61,752 bases of DNA from Phoronis australis. Lineage: Eukaryota; Phoronida; Phoronidae. Under the pieces are notes generated by a model. That model was not told where the DNA came from and searched no databases. It was given only the letters and a program-made list of their open reading frames with translations. The stretch is from assembly GCA_002633005.1 (NCBI GenBank), contig NMRA01000984.1, forward strand, positions 16,867-78,618, given 5' to 3'. A program made the translations under genes and the position numbers. This document shows, in pieces, positions 11,307 to 22,500 of the stretch (positions are counted from its first letter, which is position 1; every line of letters starts with the position of its first letter).

Positions 11307-13561
11307 GTGGTGCTAGTGGGTAAAGTTTTCTCTTTTTAACATCCGAGTGAAGAGCAGAAAATGTTTCATTGGCAGCGTGGACTTGGGACAATATGGCAAG
11401 GTCTCGCCAGTTCCAGAGAAAAATAGCTGAGCAAAAATTGCCTTTTTCCATTTTTTCCTTCCGACATTTTTGAGGATGCCTATTAATTTTCAAAATATTG
11501 TCTTGTGGAATAGCTGTGACAGAGTTTAAACATGGAAAATGCCCATTTGGTACAAAATGTATTTTATGAAATTTCACTTGTTTGCCAGTGTCCTAAATTG
11601 GTGAGATTTTAACCATATCTGAATTGGAGGCATTTAATCTATGGGTAGGACCATCAGTCGTCTCACTTGTTCATTTCAAGTCCCCCATTAAATTCCAAAT
11701 AAAAACTAAGGTACATCACTTGCGTGGGTGAAACTCTTTAAAAAGGCCTATTTTTGTAGCAGAACTCTGTTCCAGGCTTTACCACATTATTAAAGTTTCT
11801 CAGCCCCATAATTTAATTTTACTGGGTTTAGGTCCTAACCGTGTTGGAAAACGGTGTCTTTTTCATAGAAGTTGCCAATAAATAAGACCCTTTTAATTGT
11901 TCTCAATCTCAAACGGTGGAGTTTCATTTCACCAATTCTGTAAGTGTGGGTATCCTGATGTTCCAGACACACACCCCATCAACAATTAGCACTTCCTTAG
12001 AAAAAACTAAAAGAGTATCTGATACCAACTGTTCTCTGGTAAAAACTTAACAAACGATGCTGACAACAGTTTATTATAATTATCGTAAAAAAAGTAAATT
12101 GGAGCATTTTACAATATGGCATTTTTTTCATTTTAACAGCATATACAACAATAAAACTAACTGAACAATGGCACATTCAAGAAGTAAACCGTACATTAAA
12201 TTGCAACAACAATTGACTTTTCACAAAAAGCAACGTAATGATTCACCAGATGTACTCTCTATACTCCAAAAATCTCTTCAAACATGACCAAATATTATGC
12301 TTACAACTGCATTCCCTCAGTATTTAAGTGGAAAATTAAGCCACTTCACTCATAATATTCCGTGCCGTGGCGAAAGAACTTGATTTCCATTGCCAACAAG
12401 AACATCTACGCCATCAGGTAAGTGATTTTAAACTGCAAACGCTTCAGTTAAAAATTCAACATTAACAGTTACCGAGTCCCATTTCAAAATGAAGGACTTG
12501 CTCCAAACCAAAATTATTGGCGTTACATAACGGAAGTTCTATGAAGTCACTGGGAGCTACAGTCAGTAACATTAATCGTTCTCCCATCAGTTGCACAAGA
12601 GAAATAGCTTTGAGACTTGACAGCTAACTGTGACTGGTTTAAATAAACTTGAGGAGGGGACAAAGAGTAAAGTTAACGTGGTTACTGAATGGTAGCACTT
12701 TCAAATAAATATTACAAAAATAATTTGACTTTCTACATATTATGTAACAGATTTCAAAAATCAAGCAAATAAATATATTAAATTACGGAACACAACATGG
12801 ATTCTGTAGACTAGCTCAGCCCGGAGAAAGCGCAGCTAAAAGACACTGAGGTGCCAAGAACGCGTTTCCAAATAAGCACATAAAATTGACTAGACAATGC
12901 ACATACAAATAGGAATGATTGTAACCTGAAAACAACATATGACAGTTGAATGCAGATACCTGAGACAAATTATCACCAAGTGAACAACTAATAACTTAAT
13001 GCACATCTTCCAGTACCAAGCCATTTCATTAACACTACCACTGGCAGTTCAAAAAACTCTTATTCAGGTTCAGGTGGAGACCCGTCATTGGTCAATTATT
13101 GAGTATAGTCTTGTGTAAAGCATGTGATTTCAGGCACAGGAAACCATACCACTTGCCCAGTTATAAAGACAAAAATTTGAAGGAAGCGTACAACAAAAAA
13201 TCAAATGCAAGATAATGAAGTACTGACAAGTGGACCAACTGCCAGATAATGGCATCCAAAACTAAAAGATTTTCAGTTTCTGAAACAGAATTTGAACATA
13301 GCTTCGTATGTGTACAAATAGTTCCTGAAACAACAATTGAACTTGTTATAACTCTGATGGTTGGATGAAGTCCATCAAAACTGGCTTCACAATTTCGTTT
13401 CAAATACGCCTCCCATTTTTGACGAATTTACCCGAGTAATTTCCAGTTCTGGATACAGTTGATGTGCGTGATAACTTCTGTGTCATCCGTTAAAACGAGA
13501 AGTGAATAACGAAGAAACCGATGAAACAAGAAATGAAGGCTTGGCGTGGTTTCTCCCTCGT

Positions 13562-13583
13562 CTATATGCGAATGTGAAATGTG
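13562..13583 (-). CDS. CIB2: Last CIB exon, 22 bp of coding sequence
   Basis: The acceptor is GTTTTACAG|. With the two bases AA carried from the previous exon, it encodes N-T-F-H-I-R-I and TAG. It is too short for an ORF search and was found by predicting the family C-terminus and phase. The 3' UTR follows to the left. Confidence 0.88.
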
Positions 13584-16500
13584 CTGTAAAACAAGTGTCA
13601 AATACTAGAGTTGCTGATCGCTTTTGCACACATAAGATTCTGTGATCATCAACGTTTTGAAAAATAGGTAGTTTTACGGGTCTTCTATTATAAATTAATT
13701 ATAAAAAGAGATTTAATCGTTGGTAACAAAGGCAGCCAATTAAAACAATTAAGTAAAAATTTAACAAGTTCCCTAAATCTTTTGCATGTTTGTGTTGTTT
13801 ATCTTTTCCTATAATTTTATTTTTGTTATGAGCTCCTCTTTGACTTATGATATTTTCTAATGATATAATGTAAAAACTGAGCCCTACAGAGTTCAGTGAA
13901 ATCAAATATGGCCTTTAGTCTTTAAATTTAGAATGCAAGAAAAATCCCTACTTATTTTCAATGCTATTGAAAAACTGAATATAGAGTTCACTCTTCATTT
14001 GTAAACAAGCCATGAACTGAATTTGCAATTAAACTAAAAAATCATAACTAAAAAGGGACAAAGTGTTTTCACAAGTCCATAAATATGTAGTAAACTTAGG
14101 GAACTTAGTTGAGTCCCTATTTGGGTCCATTTCATGGAACCAGGCATTGTACCCCAATTGTTGGTTTCAAATTACAAGCACTTTAATTACTGCAACCTAC
14201 GAGACACCGAAAATTGTGTGATGTACTTACTTAACAAAGTCTGGAGCCCTGGAGATGACGTGCTCAAACTCAATAAAAGACAACTTCCCATCGTCATCTA
14301 AATCTGCTTCCTCCAACACCTGAATAGCAACATGCCAGAGAATCAATTGATTTCAGTCATACAGAGAATGGTTTGCGGTCTCTCCGTTGTTTAACAGTCT
14401 TGTCATGAAGTTGTTTGAAACTGTACTCTGCTATATGTACATATGATATCAAGATCATACTCACAGCAATGTGTGTGACCGTTCTTAACAGAAATATTCA
14501 GTTTCCATAACCCTATTCTCACTGCTCTTAGGTCACATGTAAATTATCTTATTCTCCCATTCTATTGTTAGAGAGTTCATTTTTGTTGAAAAAACATTTT
14601 GATTTTGCTACACTGAAAAATAATTCCTTTGTCAGATTGCAAATGCTTTGATTTGCTCATAATACTTTACATTCAATGATGACAATAGTTTAGCTCATCG
14701 CTAACGAGCAGTAGGAAGGTAATATATTTGAACAAAAGGTTCTAAGCAACACAAGCCATTAACAGCGACATCTATTGAAAATTTCTATGACACTGCAGTT
14801 GAGCATTCCCACAGTATCGAATCATCAATGCTCCCTCGTTAAATCCATCTATTTAAAGCATAGTTGCGAGAAGATTTTAACTTCAGTCCAAGACAGAATT
14901 AAGAGCGTTTCCGCAGACTGCCAACACATCTAACAGTTGATGTCAGAGGGAAAGGCCATATGAGTTGGAAATGAAATAGCTCACCTTTGTACAGACCACA
15001 TCAATCTCCTCAGGACTCAGTTCACTTTTAGTTATACAGTTGACCGTCTTCTCCAGATCAGCTCGACCCAAGTGGTTGTCACCATCAAAGTCTGAAAGGA
15101 AGGGAAACAAACAAGAATTACAACTCGCAAGTACCATTGCCACTTGCTTTGGCCACTCATTTTATTCTGCACAATCCAAACTTATTTGGAAAAATAATTT
15201 CTTGTCTTTCTCTTGCTTTTCATGAAGCCAACGGTAAAATCTGACAAATTTGAGACACGACTACCACCAGACATTGTTTTGGGAAATCGTGAACAGTCAA
15301 AACGTCAGAAACCTTTGAAAAATGAAAAACATCAATTATAAATTTTAGCTATTCTTGTCCAAATATGGGTGAGATTTTACCGTATTCGGTAAATTTCAAA
15401 GCCACGTATCTTACTCACGATTTTGAATAGGAAGAAATAACTGACTCAGTTTTTGTTCTACCCAAGTCTCCTTTGGAGTTTAAAGGATGTTATAATAAAC
15501 TATAATTTTCTGTATTCTACATCCAACATTCAGTACAACACATCTCAAGAGCACTCATACCAAGTAAGTAAAACATGAAGTATGCAAGGTTATGAAGGAC
15601 ATACCTAATATCGACATTAGTCTGTTATTCAGTTTAATATCCACAAAATTAAGTATTTTAACTGTGAGTAAATTTTGTACATATGTTTTGAATATAGAAA
15701 ATCTGCAGAATTTGATTTTCAACTTTATACCAATCCACCATTAATTGGGTCACAAACCATGGGTTTTAGTGAAATTTAGCAATAGCAAAACAACAGTTCA
15801 ATAACACAACCAAATTTTCCTTGACAAAAACTTTCAAGAAGAAATCCTTAAAATCCTGTTACAGTTTTGTAAACTGTCCTATTGTTTTAAAAAATTTGAT
15901 TCTTATTAGAAATCATGAAAGTCTTAATTTTGTTAGCCCCACTTACAAAAGTAGAACATTTTCATTTTAAAAATAATCCCAATAAAAGCAGTTTGGAAAA
16001 CATAAAGAGTAACATGACTCTGACGGGGGTACTCCGTGCACGGCGCATATTAACTGCATCTCAACACACTTGCCATAAATCCTGAAGGCATAAACAGCTT
16101 TCAGTTCACGAGGAGCAGCTTCCCCAAATATTGAGAACATGTCAAGGAAGTCGTCAAACGTCAGGCCCTCCTTGTTGTCCTCAGCAAAAACTTCACAGAT
16201 CCGTCTGCTGAAAGGGTTCTCCTACAACAGGAGGGTATTTTGTAGGATGTTACTACATGAATAAATGCTGGACAGATAAAGTTGTTGTTCACCCTATTTT
16301 GATGTTCTTGATGGTTGTGGAAATGAGGAATATTATGAGTCTGATTTTATTAAAGTAAAAATCCTCGTACAGTTTTCATTTTATAGCCAGCCAAACAGGG
16401 TGAAATGCACCTTTAAGGTTATAATCAGGTTTTTCAAGATTTCACCTACAAAACAAAAAAAATTACAAACAGTAGAATATTTTTTCTGAAAGCTTAAGAA

Positions 16501-19500
16501 TTCCATTTTGGAATTAAACAGCAATCTGCCGATGGATTTGGTGACCACCCTGTTTAATGAAGCAAAACATATGTTTGGAATTATGAACACCCATGACAAA
16601 ATGAACAGTAATTAAATTACATGCATTGGCTAAAATTACTTTCATGTTAAATTTCCAAGAATGAAATCTCAAAAACTGTGTTCAGGGCTGTGATGAGTAT
16701 CTTTGAAGTGAAAAAAAAATTTTTTTTGGTCATTAGGAAATGTCTACAATTCTGGAAAAGTGCTTTCATGAGATTGTAACTTTCTATTAAGTTCTAATAC
16801 CAGTAGCCTTAAACAAAAAGAATGTCACTGTTCTCTGCAACCTGTTTTGTACTTCACAGTAATGAGTTTGGATTTTGCTACATTGAGTGTACCTCACCTG
16901 TATCCACTACAGTTTAGAAAACAATGCGAGCTAAAAATCATGGAAAAATTATAGTAATTTTAAATAAACTAACACAAGTTTTTAAACGTTTTTGTCATCG
17001 TGTTTAAATTTTCAGCACAGCAGTACAGAATCAGTGTTTTCTGCAACTAGTTTTAATGTGTCACTATGACCTGTTTGGCAGCACTTGCGACACATTTGAA
17101 CGCCACCGAACTCGGTGTAAGAAAGAGATCAGTTAGGAAAGAGACAGAGCCTCCACACCGAACACTGTAAATTATAGCACTTTTGCTATCTAAAATAAAA
17201 AGTTAAACATCCAAAATTGTCATGACTGCTTTCTGCCCACCACAAAAAAATCTACATAATGCTTAACATGCAAAATAGAGGAAAGCAAACACCCAAACCA
17301 AACATAAACTGACCAACGACTCTTAATGAGACTATCTTTAGTAAAAACCAACACAGCGGACACTCAATAGCATGACTTATTGATTTTGTATCGTTACTAT
17401 TGTTTGCTTTTTGGGGCGTTTTCACCTGTACCTGCTATCAATCAAATTGCATTGTATGATAAGGTACATGAACATCAATAATCTAAGTTGGGCACTTAGA
17501 GGACGTATACTGAGAATTTCGTAGGCAGGGAACCAAACCAGTCGTTTCAGACAAATTCATGGCTGGCTAGTCAGCAATGTCACTGGTAATAGTCACTGAT
17601 GAGGGTCCCCGGGTTTTGAGAAGCAGTTTTAATGCACGTGTCATAGAGTAAAGTGGTTCTCAAAATTTTGAACCCCAGTAAGTGGCTAGATACAAATTGT
17701 TACCTATAACTAGTCAATCTGAAGTTACCATAACTGTAAAAATTATACAAAATCACGACTTCTGTAACAATAACAGTAACCCTTGCTATAGTAAAAATAA
17801 CAGAAATAGCCACATAACAAACCTCCACATATTTGGCACAAAAAATAATTGCCAAATTGTCACTTTTCTACTTTTATAAAGCAGATAACAGGAAATAATG
17901 GAACAATTACCAAAAGTTGTTTTATGACATTTACATAGCATAAACAAGTCAAATATTTTCTTCATCTTTAGTTCTTGTCCAGCCAATTTTGACAAAATAG
18001 AATTATATACTTGTCGGCGGTATTGTGAGCTAATGAAACGTAGTGACCAAATACAATATACAACGATAACAAAATTACATGGTCAAGTCTAACTGAGGAG
18101 TTTGCACAGAAAAACAATAAGGATGATTATGTAACTGTGGGTAAAAGTTTAATTTTTTCCATCAACACATTGAGGTCACTGGTATTGCATCGTCAATATG
18201 CTTTCAGACTTTTCTATTGGGGACATTGATTATCGTAATGTAAAGCAAGGAAACGAGGCTTTGAGGATTTTTGTACCAGTATCAAATATCACTATCCGGT
18301 ATTAAATATTGTGACATGTAACGAACAAAAATATATGGTTTTATTTGACTTTAAACGTCTTTGACCAAACTTGGATCCAGCAAGTTTACAACCCAAAATG
18401 CACTTACACCTATAACAGAGGCGAAAGAGAGGGATTAAAAACTAATAAAAACTAAACACGGATAATTACATAATGAAGTTAAACAAAAACACGGGATTAA
18501 AAGGCCATTTCCCCCTACTCACGATCTAAAAACGATATCATTCCACTAGTATAAAAACACAACACAGGTACTCAATAAGCTGCGCCTAAAAGGCAATTCC
18601 ATGCTTCATTTTGTCCATTGTGATGAAAGAGTTCAAAGCAGCTGCAATATAACCCATCTTCCATCACAAAAATCAAGTTCTGATTAACAATGCTTGCAGT
18701 AATGAATCAGATCTCAAATCGTTTCTTAATCAAAATGTGATTTTTGGCTTGGAAAGAACTGACAGACTCTACCTACCACGTCTCTAAGTAAGTAACCATC
18801 TTGCACTACAACTGACAGACTGTAGTAGCTTGAAACCAAGCTGCACAAGTAGACTTGTCACCGAGTGTCATTTTATTCACTGAACATGGTCTCATGCAAT
18901 GATCAACTGTCAGTTCCTTGTAAGACCAAAAACCAACTCTCATTTCAGTAAGCAACAAATTGAGACCACTTCTACAGTGGTTTAAATCAAGTTACGTATT
19001 TTGATGAAATGCAAGTTTACAGCTGTTTAGGCAATTCAGCAGTGTTTTTACATACCGTATTAACATAAGGCACAAGCACTATGCAATCGCTCAAAGTAGG
19101 TTGATTAATTCAGACTAACAATCACAACTCAAAATCTCCTAGTCACAACAGCTGATTTCTAACATCTAAACAGATTAAAAGATCATTAATGACTAACACG
19201 ATAATGACCATATTACGGAAGGATGATCCGTCTCGCACAAAACTGGTGTATTTTTGATACACTCAATCTCCTTTACCTGCCGAAATGAATGAAATGCCAC
19301 TTGAACTAAATGACCATGAAAAGGATGAGCACAGGCCCAAACATCGTACCTTTAATTCTGGCATTTTTTCCACGTCCTCAAAGCTGATGAGAATATCCTG
19401 CGGCTGCTGTTGAGTCATGTCCTCTGGCACAATATCTGCTCGTAACGATCGAAACCGTCGGAATATTCGCAGGATCTCCTTCCTTGTGAAAAAACTGCAG

Positions 19501-22500
19501 TCCTAATGCAAAGAGTCAAAGATGTTGGTTTACACAAAAATTCAAAATGATAGAACAAATTATCAGTAAAACTTTTTTTAAGGGCCTAGGGATTTCGTTC
19601 CATAGGTCTACTACATTTTTAAATCATACAATCTCCTGTACCAAGGTACCTAAACTACATGGTTAATGGACTCATAAACACGGCTCACGGACGCATGAAC
19701 TCGACTCACCGACCTGCAAACATCGTCCACTGACTCACAAACACCGGAACGGACTAACAAAACATGATCCATGCACCCAAGCACACGGGACACGGACTTA
19801 TATTCCTAAGGAAACACGGTTAACGGACCACCAAACATGGTTTACGGACAAAATGGAGATGTCAGCTGACCCAGGAAGCCGATGAGTCCATGACCCGTGT
19901 TTGGCGGTCCGTTAACCGTGTTTCCTCGTGAATACGAGTCCGTGTCCTGTGTATTTGGGTGCGTGGATTGTGTTTTGTGAGTCCGTTCCTGTGTTTGTGA
20001 GTTAGTGTACGGTGTTTGCAGGTCCATGAGTCGTGTGCATGCGTTCGATCCCCGTGTTTATGAGTCCGTTGACCGTGTAGTTTAGGTACCTTGTGTACAA
20101 TTGCAAGTCACAACAGTTGTGGGTCACCTTGCTTAGGTAACTTTCTAGAATAAAAAACAATTCAATGGAAAACAGTGTTTGGTCACCAACCTGCAAGTTT
20201 CATTTTGCAAACAGAGGAAAAAGGAGAACTTAGTGTGATCTCTATAATACCAACATTCTTAGACAAACAGTCTCTCCTATTCAAACTGCTCTTCTCCCTC
20301 TGTAGTACAAAAAATCACAATAGAAATCACCGACAGTACTTTTCAATGTCTCTTGTTATCTCTTAGGTAACCAGCCAGCTAGCTGAGTATAACTGAATGT
20401 CAAAACAACTAGTGAACAACGTGGGAAAAAATTCCCAATTGAAGCTGACCCTTGATTTTCAGTTTATCATGGCTCTTTTGTATGGTACTCTCGCAATGAA
20501 ACTTCCATGAAAATTCTATCAACAACCGTGGGTAAGTTTTTTGCAACTGCGACATTCAAATGACACTTTGCCTTTCTTCATGACCATTTAAAGAAAACAC
20601 AATCTGATGGACGTTGTATTCTTACATCGCACTTCCACTTTTGAAACAAAGAAAAGTTAGACATGGATTTCAAAACAGTGCGTGCTCATGACAAGTGCAA
20701 ATGTGGCACTTACTTACCGGTAATACTTAGTTTAGTTATTAGAGGCACCATTTGAGAGATGATGACAATTTCTGTGAAGCAAAACGTCCTCAAAATTTTG
20801 GTTCGCTGACAGTAAGGTATTGAAAACTACAGACACTTCAGGTAATTCATTGCGAACTGTAAGATATTTTGCGAAACAACAATGGATTTAAGAACTGGCA
20901 AAAACAGAGATACCGCTCAATTTCATGGCAAAATATGATCGCTCAACAAACTTAATTGCAGAAATGAATAACAGACTAACGGTATTCTTTTCAGACAGAG
21001 GCTGGTAAACATATTAACCTACTGAGGGAAGAGTGAACTTTCTAATAACACTAAATTTTTGGATTTTGTTTTAACCCAGGTCGTTCTAAACCATAGCTTT
21101 GCACTAAGCCAGGTTGGTCGGTATCCTTGGTGCAAACTAGGAACCAATTTTGTGCCTACTAGTAGGTACAAAGTTGTACAGTATAAATATACAGCTTTGC
21201 TCCCTGATGTAGGTAAACAACTGGCTAAATGAAATCTCAAAAAATAATATTCAACCAACTACGGTGTTATTGAGGTTGAGTACACATAGTCACACCAATT
21301 AGTTATTGGAATTGGTTTCATTTCATAATAAGATAAATTTTTAGCATGTTATTACCAGCAAACCGAATTTCAGAACAAAAATTGCTTTGATGAAGCTGTT
21401 ATCATCTCTTAAAGATGTCACAAAAAATTAGCAAAGTGCATGCCTGCACGTCACGAGTGTCTGTAACTTGTAGTCGACAGCAGATTTTTCATTTTAAGCC
21501 TTATAAATGACAAAAAATGAAGTTTGAAGGGTTGTTGCTATAAAGGCCAAGGTGAGTGTTGGTTGGCTCCCCAATTTTGCACGCAACCTAATTGGTCATT
21601 AGCTCAAGATGTAAATATAAGTAAGTTTCATGAGGTGACAAGCAGAACTAACCAGGCGGTATAAAGAGCACAAGTAGCGGTTCCTAGCTGTATTTTGACA
21701 AAATGCAGCTAGCTGGCTGACAGGCCAGTCCAGTTGGCTGGCTAATTGGCAAGATGCAAATCAATCTCTGGGCAACACCATCTCAACTGGCCCCAGTAGA
21801 AGGTGGTCATCCTATAGGCCATCACATCTGATGGTGCGAGCAATGTACGACTTGGACAACACAATGAAGGACTGTTTGAAAAAAGTTTAATTACACAGAT
21901 TACAGAAGTACTTTTCACAGCTGGGACAAATTAAAGACATTGATGGCCTCGTAAGGTGTTTCTCTGTGTGCAAAAGTGATAGCAACATGACTTTGAGGTT
22001 TAATCAGCATAAGAAATAATTCGCTGAAAAGCTTATGGCATGTGGAGGGCCTATGGGATGGCCACCGTCTCTCATGGAGCCAGTTTAGATGGAGGTATTA
22101 CTGTGCATGAACTTGGAGTCCTGCTCAATATACCATGTAACTTGGAAAGTTCACTCAAATAATCATGTTCACGTTAAAAAATTTCCACCGCACTAAAGCA
22201 AATTACATTCAATAAAACAAGGTAAACTTTAACCAACCTCTTTTCAACCAGTGGATCACCAAGCAACAACTAAGATTAACAGTTCACATAGTAATTCTGA
22301 TTCTGTGACACAAGAGAAAATGGATGATCATGAGGCCAGCAACAGCAAAAATTCTTTTCAGTGAACAAAAAAATTTCACCAGATTGAATTTAACATGGAC
22401 TATTCAATTCCAAGTGTACGCACTCCACCTTGAGACTACTTGCAATGTGATGAATCTTCAGTGAGTGTAGTACTGCAAAGGGCTGGCCTTGAAGCAAGGG

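Larger units (their letters stand above)
8376..13561. other. Space between two convergent genes; CIB 3' UTR at its right end
   Basis: No recognisable coding exon. It holds the 3' UTR of the RGS9BP-like gene on the left, a head-to-head pair of tRNA-derived SINEs, a dispersed repeat, one transposon-like element of about 1 kb with a tRNA-like segment inside it, and on the right about 1.5 kb that may be the 3' UTR of the CIB gene. The complement of AATAAA at 12070–12075 would be a suitable minus-strand polyadenylation signal. Confidence 0.5.

Noticed and set aside
11251-11577. 108-codon minus-strand ORF
   Set aside because: It starts in unique-looking DNA and ends inside the GGCGGA-ended element, with no family resemblance.
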